A stretch of DNA of 64,000 bases from Paracoccus aestuariivivens (lineage in GTDB: Bacteria > Pseudomonadota > Alphaproteobacteria > Rhodobacterales > Rhodobacteraceae). Below, one piece after another: positions 19,288 through 28,245 of the stretch (positions are counted from its first letter, which is position 1; the number at the start of each line of letters is the position of its first letter). Under the pieces are notes generated by a model. It was not told the DNA's origin, made no database searches, and worked only from the letters and a program-made list of their open reading frames with translations. Made by a program: the position numbers and the translations under genes. Where the stretch lies: NCBI RefSeq assembly GCF_009711225.1, contig NZ_WMIE01000006.1, positions 1 to 64,000 of the forward strand, in the 5' to 3' direction.

Positions 19288-20011
19288 GGGATTCCTCGAT
19301 CTGATTGGGCTGGACATGGGGCCGCTGGCGTTCGGGGGAAAAGCGGCGCTCAAGCAGCGTGAAGCCACGCGCGACCGCAAAATTGATGACAAGGTAGATC
19401 GCACCGGCGCAGACAAAGACCTCGACCGGGCGGTAGCTTTGTGAGATCAGTTTGGCGGCGAGCCCCGTGACCTCCATCACCGTGATGGTCGAGGCCAAGG
19501 CCGTCGATTTCACCATCAGGATGATTTCATTGCTATAGCCGGGTAGCATTTGGCGCAGGGCCAGCGGCAGCGTGATCCGGCGGAAGGTGAGCCAGTGCGA
19601 CATGCCGCAGGAACGCGCTGCCTCGATTTGGCCGGACGGGACCGAGAGGAGCCCACCGCGCACCACCTCGGCGCTATAGGCCGCGGTGTTCAACGCCAAG
19701 GCCAGCATCGCGCACCAATAGGCCTCGCGAAGAAACGGCCAAAGGAAGCTCGCGCGCAATCCGGTGAATTGCCCGAGCCCGTAATAGATCAGGTAGATCT
19801 GGACCAGCAAAGGTGTGCCGCGAAAGACAAAGATATAGGCGCGCGCCGGGTAATCCAACCAGACACGGTTCGACAGACGCATAAAGGCCAGCGCGAATGC
19901 AAGGATGCCCCCTGTCACGACCGACAACAGCGCCAGTTGCAGTGTCAGCGGTACGCCGCGCAGCAAAGTCGTCAGGCTTACGGCCATGAAGGTCAGGAAA
20001 TCGCCCATCAC
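19280..20011 (-). CDS. polar amino acid/opine ABC permease (HisM/OccM-like)
   Basis: 243 aa, about five membrane helices. LLRGVPLTLQLALLSVVTGG begins the first segment and FRGTPLLVQIYLIYYGLG is the typical permease signature. EAARSCGMSHWLTFRRITLP is the cytoplasmic EAA loop that contacts the ATPase. It is coupled to the upstream permease by a 4-nt overlap. The two permeases should form the membrane channel for the binding protein at 17625-18461. Confidence 0.9.
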
Positions 20012-20721
20012 GCCGCCCTCCGGACACCGCGCATGGCGCGCAGTTCAAGCCAGGCGAAAATCCGACCAGACGCAGCAGTGATCAGCAGATAAAGCGCCGC
20101 CGCCGTCAGGAAAAAGCTGAAGGGCTGCCGTGTCGAACCCGCGCCGATCTGTGCCTGCCGCATCAGTTCGACCAGCCCGATCACCGAGATCAGCGCCGAT
20201 TCCTTCAGCACCAACTGCCAGACATTCCCCGCGCCGGGGACCGCGAAACGCAGGGCCTGAGGCATGACAACCCTGCGAAACAACAACGCGGGACCCATAC
20301 CGCAGGCCCGACCCGCCTCGATCTCGCCCTTGTTCAGGGCAAGGACCGCACCGCGAAACACCTGCATCTGATAGGCCCCCGACACCACGCCAATGGCGAG
20401 GATGCCGACCACAAATGCGGGAATGGTGATGAAACCATCATGCCCTGCCAGATCGGCCAATGCGGCCAGAAACTGGCCCGATCCGAAATAGAACAGGTAG
20501 ATCACCAGAATATCCGGCACTCCCCGCATAACGGTGCTATAGGCGCCCGCCACGGACCGGACAGGAACAAGGCCGGAAAAGCTCGCGGCGGCGGCGATGC
20601 AACCCAGCACCACGCCAATCACGTAGCCGCCGATCGCGACCGATAATGTCATCGCTGCGGCGCGCAGCATGCTCCAGCCCCAGCCATCCGGCCCGAAGCC
20701 CATCAGTGTCAGGTAATCCAA
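20008..20721 (-). CDS. polar amino acid/opine ABC permease (HisQ/OccQ-like)
   Basis: 237 aa. GFGPDGWGWSMLRAAAMTLS at the N-terminus, RGVPDILVIYLFYFGSGQF and EAGRACGMGPALLFRRVVMP (EAA loop) identify a HisQ-type permease. The start is a TTG at 20721 with AGGGA nine bases upstream; ATG 20703 would remove the first residues usually present. First gene of the operon, divergent from a LysR regulator. Confidence 0.88.
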   Translation of the reverse strand: MDYLTLMGFGPDGWGWSMLRAAAMTLSVAIGGYVIGVVLGCIAAAASFSGLVPVRSVAGAYSTVMRGVPDILVIYLFYFGSGQFLAALADLAGHDGFITIPAFVVGILAIGVVSGAYQMQVFRGAVLALNKGEIEAGRACGMGPALLFRRVVMPQALRFAVPGAGNVWQLVLKESALISVIGLVELMRQAQIGAGSTRQPFSFFLTAAALYLLITAASGRIFAWLELRAMRGVRRAA

Positions 20722-20755
20722 GTTTTCAGTTCCCTGTCGTCAGCGGCCAAGCTTC

Positions 20756-20772
20756 GACGGGACGTGCCCGTC
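20756..20772. promoter_or_regulatory. palindrome between opine operon and LysR gene
   Basis: GACGGG, spacer ACGTG, CCCGTC: a perfect 6-bp inverted repeat in the 168-nt gap between the divergent operon and regulator genes. This is where a LysR-type activator and co-inducer would act on both promoters. The classic T-N11-A form is not obvious in it, so the assignment is tentative. Confidence 0.35.
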
Positions 20773-20889
20773 ATAATTGACCCCGCACCCATTCGCCCTA
20801 CGGCAGCCTCGGATGTTTGTTGATTGACTTCAGGAACCACATTCGAAACCGTGCGGTCAAATTCAATCCAAGACGGAGAGCATAACCAA

Positions 20890-21798
20890 ATGTTATCCAA
20901 TCGGTTAAACCTGCGGCAGGTCGAGGCGTTCCGCGCCGTCATGATGGCGGGCCAGATCACCGCTGCCGCGGAACTGCTTTCGATCACCCAACCAGCCGTC
21001 AGCAGGCTCATCCGCGATTTTGAACACGCGACCCGCCTGCGCCTGTTCGAACGGCGCGGTAACCAGATCACCCCCACCCCCGAAGCATTGTCCTTGTGGC
21101 GCGAGGTCGAGCGTTCCTTCGTGGGTCTGAACCGGATTGCCGGCGTCGCAGACGAAATCTCGCGCCACGCCGCTGGCACCCTTCGGATCGCAGCCATGCC
21201 TGCACTTGCCAGCGGGATCTTGCCGCGCTTTCTCGGACGGTTCCTACGCGACAAGCCGAACCTTCGGGTTTCGTTGAATGGCATGCCCTCGACCACGGTG
21301 ATCGAGGCCGTCGCCAGCGGTCAGGCCGAAATCGGCTATGCGGATGGCACGCTGGGCCTACCCGGATTCATCGTCACGCCACGTTCACTTGCCGCCATCG
21401 TGGCGATGCCCGAGGGCCATCCCCTGACCGCGCGGCAAGTCATCCACCCCCATGATCTGGCCGGAGAGAGGATGATCACGCTCGAACCGGGTACGATCTT
21501 CGCAATGCGCGTCGAGGTCGCCCTGGCAGGTATCCCGCGCCTGACCTCGATCGAGACGCGCCTGTCGCATACGGCGCTGTCACTGGTCAGCGAGGGCACG
21601 GGCATCGCGATCATCGACCCGAGTTCTGCGGCCGAGTTTTCCGGTCGTGGCGTGGCCATCCGGCCCTTCGGACCTTTCATCGAGGCGGGTTTTCTGACGA
21701 TCCATTCGGCAAATCAGCCGCAATCCGATCTGATCGACTGTTTCCAAGCCGAATTCGGGGACTACCACGACGAATTCGTTGCGCGGCAGATTGGTTAA
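20890..21798 (+). CDS. LysR-family regulator of the opine operon (OccR/NocR-like)
   Basis: 302 aa. The N-terminal winged helix is [20 protein letters not shown] with [19 protein letters not shown], followed by a substrate-binding domain ([35 protein letters not shown]). The chosen ATG 20890 has GAGAG ten bases upstream; longer starts lack support. Divergent placement next to the transport/oxidase operon makes it the likely activator, responding to the imported opine or amino acid. Confidence 0.9.
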   Translation: MLSNRLNLRQVEAFRAVMMAGQITAAAELLSITQPAVSRLIRDFEHATRLRLFERRGNQITPTPEALSLWREVERSFVGLNRIAGVADEISRHAAGTLRIAAMPALASGILPRFLGRFLRDKPNLRVSLNGMPSTTVIEAVASGQAEIGYADGTLGLPGFIVTPRSLAAIVAMPEGHPLTARQVIHPHDLAGERMITLEPGTIFAMRVEVALAGIPRLTSIETRLSHTALSLVSEGTGIAIIDPSSAAEFSGRGVAIRPFGPFIEAGFLTIHSANQPQSDLIDCFQAEFGDYHDEFVARQIG

Positions 21799-21884
21799 TC
21801 AGGCCAAAGATAGAACGGCTGGCACGAGTCGACAGAACAGTGTTCGATCCTCCAAACCCCGCCCTTTTCCGCCTGCCCCATGCG

Positions 21885-22451
21885 TCAGGCCACCTGTTCC
21901 GCCCGTGCATCAATCCATCGGGCGAGGTGTGCGGCATAATCTTGCGCAGCCGCCTCGATCTCGTCCGGCGAAAGCTTGTCGGCCCGATAGAGGAAAAACG
22001 GCTCGGCCCAGTCAAGCCTGCAGCGATGTGCGGTGGCGCGAAGCGGCGCGATAAGTTCGGTCATGGGAAACAGATTTTGCCCGCCCGCCGAATAGGCCTC
22101 GCGCGTGTTGCCAGCGGTGGCGGCGATCATCAGGGGCGTCCCTTCCAGATGGCGGCCCTCGGTCTCGTAGGTGATGTAGAACATTCGCGTCAGCACGGCA
22201 TCCTGCCACGACTTCAATAGTGGCGGCGTCGAGTACCACTGGACGGGAAATTGCAGTACGATCCTGTCGACAGCGAGCAGCCGCGCCGCCTCGCGTTCGC
22301 CATCGCGGAAAAGATGAAGCCCCTCTGGGCAAGCGGCCATCATGTCCACCACCTCCACGTCCGGCAGGGCCGCAGCTGCACGGGCCATCGCCACATTGGC
22401 ATTCGACCGGCTCGGATCGGGGTGGAACATCAGGATCAGGGTCTTGGACAT
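21885..22451 (-). CDS. NAD(P)H-dependent oxidoreductase, flavodoxin-like fold
   Basis: 188 aa. LILMFHPDPSRSNANVAMAR is the FMN-phosphate region of the MdaB/KefF quinone-reductase type; LQFPVQWYSTPPLLKSWQD and GTPLMIAATAGNTREAYSAGG are the other flavin-contact loops. AAGGAG sits six bases before the second ATG (22451), chosen as start; ATG 22457 is two codons earlier. Likely reduces quinones or electrophiles. Divergent from a LysR gene, which probably controls it. Confidence 0.88.
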   Translation of the reverse strand: MSKTLILMFHPDPSRSNANVAMARAAAALPDVEVVDMMAACPEGLHLFRDGEREAARLLAVDRIVLQFPVQWYSTPPLLKSWQDAVLTRMFYITYETEGRHLEGTPLMIAATAGNTREAYSAGGQNLFPMTELIAPLRATAHRCRLDWAEPFFLYRADKLSPDEIEAAAQDYAAHLARWIDARAEQVA

Positions 22452-22507
22452 CGTCATCTCCTTGGTTCGGATAAGTTGACGTTGCCGGGGCCTTGAAAAT
22501 TAATCCA

Positions 22508-22520
22508 ATCGATATGCGAT
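22508..22520. promoter_or_regulatory. possible LysR box ATCGATATGCGAT
   Basis: ATCG and CGAT arms with a 5-nt centre in the 88-nt gap between the reductase and LysR genes, 20 bp before the LysR ATG. The form fits the T-N11-A pattern of LysR-type sites. No second half is certain. Confidence 0.4.
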
Positions 22521-22539
22521 ATAGTCTATTATCCGTCAC

Positions 22540-23454
22540 ATGAATTTAAGATCATTCGACCTTAACCTTCTCGTCATCCTCGACGCGCTGCTGGACGAGG
22601 CCCATGTCAGCCGCGCCGCTGACCGGCTTGGCCTGTCGCAACCGGCCGCCTCGGCGGCCCTGCAACGCTGCCGCCATCTTTTCCGCGACGAATTACTTGA
22701 GCGGGGCCGAGGTACGATGCGGCTGACAGCAAAGGCCGAGGCGCTTCGCGGACCGCTGAAATCCTTGCTGGCCGGCGTGGGAGATCTCGTCGATCCGGTC
22801 GAAACAGAGCTGACCGAGATACGCCAGACCATCCGCATCGCCATGGCTGATTATCCCGCAATTTTCGTCATCGGCTCATTGCAGCGCGCCCTTGCCGAAA
22901 CCGCGCCGGGCATAGATCTGGTGATCCAGCCCTGGCTCGGAGCAGAGGCGGCACGGGCGGCGCTGATCGACGGCACCACCGATATCGCCGTCTCGGTGTT
23001 TCCGGGCGAGGATGACGACATCCACCGCGAGGAACTTCTGCTCGAACATTATGTCATCGCCCTCCGCTCCGGCCATCCGGCCATTCCTGACTTCGGCATC
23101 GACCGGTGGCTGGCCTACGGGCATATTATGGTCTCCGGTCGGGGCATGAAGAAAAGCCCGCTCGATGCCGAACTCGCACTGCTGGGCCGCCAGCGGCGTG
23201 TCGGAGTCGTCGTTCCGAGTTTCGGAATGGTACCGGACCTGCTGCGCGGTTCGGACATGATCGCCATGTTGCCCTCGCGCGTGATGTCCACCGCACCCGA
23301 TCTGATCAGCCTTCCCCCGCCGGTCCCTGTCACCGGCTTTCCGTTGCACCTCGCCTGGCATCGACGTCGGACAAAGGACAGGGCGTTGAACCATGCTGCC
23401 CGAATGCTGGCCCAATTGCTGCGGCATTCGCCCGAAGGCTTGAATGTCGAATGA
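22540..23454 (+). CDS. LysR-family regulator (NodD-type)
   Basis: 304 aa. MNLRSFDLNLLVILDALLDE with HVSRAADRLGLSQPAASAAL is the HTH of the NodD/NahR-like LysR subgroup; QTIRIAMADYPAIFVI starts the effector domain, which ends with AWHRRRTKDRALNH. There is no clear ribosome site before the ATG, so it may be poorly translated or leaderless. Divergent from the flavodoxin-fold reductase gene. Confidence 0.88.
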   Translation: MNLRSFDLNLLVILDALLDEAHVSRAADRLGLSQPAASAALQRCRHLFRDELLERGRGTMRLTAKAEALRGPLKSLLAGVGDLVDPVETELTEIRQTIRIAMADYPAIFVIGSLQRALAETAPGIDLVIQPWLGAEAARAALIDGTTDIAVSVFPGEDDDIHREELLLEHYVIALRSGHPAIPDFGIDRWLAYGHIMVSGRGMKKSPLDAELALLGRQRRVGVVVPSFGMVPDLLRGSDMIAMLPSRVMSTAPDLISLPPPVPVTGFPLHLAWHRRRTKDRALNHAARMLAQLLRHSPEGLNVE

Positions 23455-24100
23455 CGCGGGACGCTCTCCGCAGGACGTTTCTGCAATTGCGAACAACGCT
23501 GTGTCTCCTGTCGGGCATGCCCTGATATGCCATGGCCACTGCGCCCGAGGCTGATGCGATCCGGGAAGCGTGGCTCTACCTGATTGCACGCGCTCTGGTC
23601 GTCCGACAATAGATGCTCGATCTCAAGACGGAGGGCTTTGCCAATATCAGCGAAAGGATTATGCCCAGAAAACCTTTCGGTAAATTTGCCCTTGTCTTGC
23701 CGGGAGTGGAATTCGATCCGCCCGCTGACATAGGGCGGATCGAATTCCACTTGGCCAAGGCCAAACTTCTTGGCGTGATCGAACTCACGGGAGATCCGGA
23801 CAGCGCTGTCGCCCTGTAGAAGCAAATCACGTTGGCGGCGTCAGAACAGCCAGTCATCTCGGACCCGGCACCGATACCAGAATTCGACAACAAGACGCTG
23901 ACCGGGGTCGAAGTTTTCGATCATGCCGAGGGCTCCTGGGAAGTGCCTTCGATGTCTCGCCCCATGCCGCAGCAATGCAGCAGTAAGTCTGCGCCGTCGC
24001 GCAGCGGATGGCCGCAAGCCCCGCGGCCCGCGCCGAAAATCGATGCGACCCTCAAGACCATTATCGCCGGTTTCCAGAAGGATGCGGGACGTGCTATTTC
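23455..24100. other. gene-poor stretch with large palindrome
   Basis: No reading frame here has convincing coding character; a 68-codon plus-strand frame (23613-23819) and a longer minus-strand frame through 23825 both cross a large palindrome and resemble no family I know. The stretch lies between an intact LysR gene and a decayed IS30 and is best seen as decaying DNA. Confidence 0.5.
23705..23751. repeat. 47-bp palindrome with perfect 19-bp arms
   Basis: The left arm (23705-23723, ending CGATCCGCCC) and right arm (23733-23751, beginning GGGCGGATCG) are exact complements separated by the 9-nt spacer GCTGACATA. There is no T-tract on either side, so it does not look like a standard terminator. 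It is about 250 bp past the LysR stop and 350 bp before the IS30 end. The CGATCC/GGATCG core resembles the insertion in IS3 orfB. Confidence 0.85.
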
Positions 24101-25240
24101 TGAACGCGACTTTTTATGATCGACAAAGGGTTGAGCCATGAAAGGATCGCGGAATGAAGGTTCGGTTTTCTCACCTGTCGCTCTCTGACCGGCGCAAGAC
24201 CCTGCGCTGACGGCATGCGAAGCTGAGCCTCGACGAGATGGCCCGTCGGCTCGGCCGGCATCGCTCGACGATCTTGCGCGAACTCAAGTGCAACCATTTC
24301 CACGACAGCGAGAGCCCGAAGCTCAGCGGCTACTGGTGCATCGTGGCGCAGAGTCGCTGCGATGCGCGCCGGACACGTCGACGCAAGCTCGTCCGCGATC
24401 CCGGCTTGCGCGACCAGATCGAGCGCTGCTTGCGTGCCGGCTGGACGCCCGAGCAAATCGCCGGGCGCATGCGCTATGAGCGCGCGCCCGCCTCGGTCTG
24501 CCATGAGACCATCTACCGCCATGTCTATTCCGAGGAAGGCCGCCGGGCCCAACTCTGGCCTCACCTGCCCTCGGGCCGCAGACGACGGCGCGGCTGACCT
24601 GCTGCGCAAGCGCCCGTCACAGAAATTTGTCTATGAACTCAGCATCTTACTCCGCCCCGACGTGATCTCACATCGCAAGGAGTTCGGCCACTGGGAGTGA
24701 GACGGGACCGTCGCGCCCGATGGCGCGGCGTAAGCCCGTCGAACGACTTGGTTCTGTTCCGGCAGAAATACGGACCGGCCAATATCACCACGATGATCGA
24801 ACGCACCAGCCGGTTCCTCCTGGTGCTGAAGAACGAGGAAAAGCGCACCAAGCCGATTATGACCCAGATCGCTCAAGCGCTGATGCCCCTGCCCCGACAC
24901 GCCTGCCGCTCAGTGACCTTCGATCGCGGCTCCGAATTCGTCGACTGGCCGCATTTACAGGCCGAGGTCGGTGCGCAGACATGGTTCTGCGAGGCCCAAT
25001 CACCCTGGCAGAAGGGAGCGGTGGAAAATGCCAACAAACGGTTGCGGCGTTGGCTCTGTCGCGACACCGATCCGAACAGCCTGTCGCAGGACGAGCTCAG
25101 ACAGCTGTGTGCCGGACTAAACTCAACTCCGCGCAAATGTCTCGGCTTCCGCACCCCCGCCGAGGTGTTTAAGGCCAACCTTCTCGGACGCGGCCACCGG
25201 CGCGCAAAACTTTCCCGCCAACCAAAGTCGCATCTGGGCT
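24101..25240 (+). mobile_element. IS30-family element, decayed
   Basis: An IS30-type transposase gene fills most of this span. Candidate terminal repeats share GCGACTTT (24106-24113) and its complement (25224-25231), with weaker matches outward; exact ends are uncertain. The gene carries a stop, a frameshift and a 44-nt insertion, so the copy is dead. Confidence 0.65.
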
Positions 25241-25242
25241 AG
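24154..25242 (+). pseudogene. IS30-family transposase, three lesions
   Basis: Start MKVRFSHLSLSDRRKTLR, then TGA at 24208-24210. The same frame continues with LSLDEMARRLGRHRSTILRE (HTH), RAGWTPEQIAGRMRYE and VCHETIYRHVYSEEGR. A frameshift near 24590 moves to LLRPDVISHRKEFGHWE, which hits a 44-nt insertion. The frame then resumes with DLVLFRQKYG, TTMIERTSRFLLVL (DDE core), SVTFDRGSEFVDW (second Asp) and QKGAVENANKRLRRWL (Glu). All catalytic residues remain, spread over pieces. Confidence 0.88.
24700..24743 (+). repeat. 44-nt hairpin-forming insertion (copy 2) inside IS30 transposase
   Basis: Joining GAGTG to CGACTTG across this segment rebuilds the IS30 motif FGHWECDL, so exactly 44 nt are extra. 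It folds as GACGGG/CCCGTC outer stem, AC/TAAG internal loop, CGTCGCGCC/GGCGCGGCG inner stem (one T-G wobble), CGAT loop. The stem pair that is C-G here is G-C in the IS3 copy, a compensatory change. Like copy 1 it ends in CGAA. Read in the upstream frame it encodes DGTVAPDGAA and a TAA. Confidence 0.8.
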
Positions 25243-25275
25243 CGCATCCAGGCATCCGTATCCTGAATGCCCTGA

Positions 25276-25286
25276 CCAATAATTGG
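25276..25286. promoter_or_regulatory. CCAATAATTGG palindrome upstream of regulator gene
   Basis: A perfect 11-bp palindrome 145 bp before the GTG of the winged-helix ATPase regulator, in a 188-nt gap after the IS30 remnant. It could be an operator for autoregulation. No second copy was seen before the downstream hydrolase genes. Confidence 0.3.
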
Positions 25287-25430
25287 ACAAAAGCGGGCAA
25301 AATCCCTTGATGCCTGTCTCCGCCCCGATTTTCCGTTGCTATTTCGCTTCTCACCTTGCGATGATAGCCGCGATCTGACGATGCGGATACCGGCCTGAAA
25401 AAACCCTCGGTTCTATGCGAGCGAAATGCG

Positions 25431-28157
25431 GTGAGCGACATCGAATTTGGGCCGTTCACGATCAGCCTGAATCGCCGCGCCCTGTTGCGCGACGGTGAAA
25501 CCCTGCCCCTGGGCAGCAGAGCCATCGACATCCTGTCTTTCCTTGCCTCGCATCCGGGCGAACTGAAAACCAACGCCGAGATCGTCAAGCATGTCTGGCC
25601 GGACACCTTCGTCGAGGAAGCAAATCTGCGCGTGCATATTTCCGCCTTGCGCAAGGCGCTGGACGATACCCAACGCGAATCCGCGATCATCGCGAATGTT
25701 CCGGGGCGCGGCTACGCTTTCATTGCGCAACTGACCCCGCAGACGGGCCGAAGCGCCGCATCCAAGGCGTCCGCCGCCCGTCCGCGCGGGGCCAGTATCT
25801 TCGGGCGCGATGACTCGATCGGCCAGATCTCCGCCCAGCTTCTTCGCTCGCGGTTGCTGACCATCGTCGGGCCCGGCGGGATCGGCAAATCCACGGTCGC
25901 CCGCGCGGTCGTCGGGGGTGATGCCATGCCTGAAGCCGTCTGGGTCGATCTGTCCGATGTCATGCAACCAACGCTTGTGCCGACCGCGATTGCGTCCGCG
26001 CTTGGCATCCTGAGCCGAAGCGACGACATCATCCGCGACATTGCCGACCATCTTGGCGCCCAAGGTGTGATGCTGGTGCTGGACAGTTGCGAGCAATCGG
26101 TCGATGGCGTCGCCTCGGCGGTCGAGGCGATCATGGACCTGTCGCCAAGCGCGCACATTCTGGCGACCAGCCGCGAGCCATTGCGGGCCGAGGGCGAACG
26201 TGTCCATCGCCTTCCGCCACTGGAACTGCCCGTCGCGCCCGCTGGCGCGGCCGAGGCCTTGACCTCTCCGGCGGTGCAGCTGTTCGTCGAGCGGGCCGAT
26301 GCCTGTCTGGGAACCTACGAACTGACCGATCGGGACGTTCCGTTCGTCGTCGCGATCTGCGCGCAACTGGACGGCATCGCGCTGGCCATCGAACTTGCGG
26401 CGGGCAGGCTCGAGGCGATCAGCGTCCAGGAACTGGCTGCCTCGCTTTCGGATTGCTTCCGGCTGCTGACGCGGGGGCGGCGGACGGCCCTGCCACGGCA
26501 CCAGACGCTGCGTGCCACGCTGGACTGGAGCTATGACGCGCTGACCGATGACGACCGCAAGGCGTTGCAGGAACTCTCGGTGCTGCGCGGTTGGTTCGCG
26601 GCCGATGCTGCGGCCCGTATATTGTCGGCCGATTTCCCCGAGAACGATCTGGCCTCGCTGGTGGCGAAATCGCTGGTCGGCGCGGATAAGCAACCCTCGG
26701 GAACCAGATACAGGCTGTTGGATACGACGCGGATCTACGCGGCCGAAAAACTGGCGCAAAGCAGCGACATGGACCTGACGATGGCACGTCTGGCGCAATA
26801 TGTCGAAGCCCGTCTGGCCCAGGCCGAGCAGGAACTTTACGCCCGCCCGGAACGTGACGGCTCTGACGATTACGCGGCGCTGGTGACGAATTTGCGGGCG
26901 GCGCTGGACTGGTCGTTCCGCGAACAGGGCGACCACCTGCTGGGCGTCAGGCTGACCGTCGCTGCCCTGCCCCTGTTCTTCCGTCTGTCGCTGCTGGACG
27001 AATGTCTGGTGGCGGTCAGTCGCGCCATCGGATTTCTGGACGCCCGACCGGGTCTGGACGAACGCAGCCGCATGAAGCTTTACGCCGCGCTGGGATGGCC
27101 GCAGATGCGGGCGACCGACGCGCCGGAACATGGTATCCGCGCATGGAGCACGACCCTGAAGATCGCCGAGCAGATCGGGGATGTTGACCACCAGTTGCGC
27201 GCGATCTGGGCCTTGTGGGTCGATGCCATCAACCGCGCCGAGCCGGATGCGGGAATGGGTTTCGCTGAAAGGTTTCGCGCGCGCGCCCCCGGATCGGGAG
27301 ATCCGACCGACGCGATCATCGGCAGGCGGATGCGCGGCGCGACATTGCATTGGCAGGGACGTCACCATGAGGCCTGCGACGAGCTGCGCCAGATGCTGGA
27401 CGAATATTCCGCCCTGCGCGGGGGCCAGCATTCGATCCGGTTCCAGTTCGACCAGCGCGTGACCGCCCGCATCATTCTGGCGCGGGCGCTGTGGGTGCTT
27501 GGCGATCAGGATGACGCGCTGCGCGAGATGCGAGAGACGGTCGATTACGCCACGGAAATCGGCCACGGCCTGTCACTATCGAATGCACTGGCCGAGGCGG
27601 CTTGCCCCATCGCCCTTCTTGCGGGCCGGAACGACCTTGCGGCCCAATACATCTCGCAACTTCGCGAACACACCAAGGCGCTGTCGCTCGACGTCTGGCA
27701 TACCTATGCGGACGGGTTCGAGGCCGAGCTGGATCTGCTCGACGGCGATCCCCAAAAATGCCTGAGCAAGCTTGGTCCGGCGATGCGGACACTTTCCTCG
27801 GCCGGCTTTACCCTGTTCGAGACCTATTTCCGCTCGGTCGCGGCGCGGGCGATGCTGCGGCTTTCGCGCCGGCCGGAAGCCCTGGGCGAAATCGACACCG
27901 CGATCGGCCATTGCGCACGGACGGGCGAAAAATGGTGCCTGCCCGAGCTTCATCGGGTCAGGGCCGGAATTATCCTGTCGGGTCAGGACGATCAGGCGGC
28001 AGGACGTGCGGCGCGTGAACTCGACACGGCGCTGAACATCGCCTGCGAGACCCGCGCAATGGCGTGGCAGCGGCGGATCGAACGGGATTTGTCGGCGCTG
28101 TCATTGTCCGGCTCCGGCCCTGACCATGCGACAAGGGCTGGCACGCCCCTGCCCTGA
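25431..28157 (+). CDS. winged-helix / NB-ARC ATPase / TPR transcriptional regulator
   Basis: 908 aa. Residues 1-100 are an OmpR-type winged helix (GSRAIDILSFLASHPGEL; LRVHISALRKALDD; GRGYAFIA). Residues ~120-400 are an NB-ARC/STAND ATPase with Walker A GPGGIGKST (147-154), Walker B VMLVLDSCE (213-221) and ATSREPL. Residues ~480-880 are TPR-like helices. Such STAND regulators are switched by ligand and ATP and need the sensor repeats for assembly. The start is a GTG; the ATG six bases earlier meets a stop. It stands first in a seven-gene same-strand block and probably controls the hydrolase genes behind it. Confidence 0.88.
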   Translation: MSDIEFGPFTISLNRRALLRDGETLPLGSRAIDILSFLASHPGELKTNAEIVKHVWPDTFVEEANLRVHISALRKALDDTQRESAIIANVPGRGYAFIAQLTPQTGRSAASKASAARPRGASIFGRDDSIGQISAQLLRSRLLTIVGPGGIGKSTVARAVVGGDAMPEAVWVDLSDVMQPTLVPTAIASALGILSRSDDIIRDIADHLGAQGVMLVLDSCEQSVDGVASAVEAIMDLSPSAHILATSREPLRAEGERVHRLPPLELPVAPAGAAEALTSPAVQLFVERADACLGTYELTDRDVPFVVAICAQLDGIALAIELAAGRLEAISVQELAASLSDCFRLLTRGRRTALPRHQTLRATLDWSYDALTDDDRKALQELSVLRGWFAADAAARILSADFPENDLASLVAKSLVGADKQPSGTRYRLLDTTRIYAAEKLAQSSDMDLTMARLAQYVEARLAQAEQELYARPERDGSDDYAALVTNLRAALDWSFREQGDHLLGVRLTVAALPLFFRLSLLDECLVAVSRAIGFLDARPGLDERSRMKLYAALGWPQMRATDAPEHGIRAWSTTLKIAEQIGDVDHQLRAIWALWVDAINRAEPDAGMGFAERFRARAPGSGDPTDAIIGRRMRGATLHWQGRHHEACDELRQMLDEYSALRGGQHSIRFQFDQRVTARIILARALWVLGDQDDALREMRETVDYATEIGHGLSLSNALAEAACPIALLAGRNDLAAQYISQLREHTKALSLDVWHTYADGFEAELDLLDGDPQKCLSKLGPAMRTLSSAGFTLFETYFRSVAARAMLRLSRRPEALGEIDTAIGHCARTGEKWCLPELHRVRAGIILSGQDDQAAGRAARELDTALNIACETRAMAWQRRIERDLSALSLSGSGPDHATRAGTPLP

Positions 28158-28245
28158 ACCGCTGCCGGATTAACGCGGATTTACAACTCTGAACTCGTCC
28201 TTCCTGCCCGCGCGCGCGAAAATCGGCCCAGAGCAGGAGACGAGA

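Noticed and set aside
23705..23751. Terminator or integron attC site
   Set aside because: There is no T-run for a terminator and no RYYYAAC/GTTRRRY core sites for attC; it was kept as an unexplained palindrome.
23613..23819. 68-codon plus-strand gene
   Set aside because: Its frame runs across the 47-bp palindrome, has no ribosome site and resembles nothing known.
24154..25242. Intact IS30 transposase with a programmed intron-like element
   Set aside because: Although the 44-nt insert is structured, the gene also has a TGA and a frameshift, so splicing or bypass of the insert alone would not restore a protein.
25413..27566. 717-aa open frame on the minus strand
   Set aside because: It is antisense to the well-supported winged-helix/NB-ARC/TPR regulator gene; high GC keeps the opposite frame open. 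Its composition (rich in Arg, Gln, His) shows no domain.
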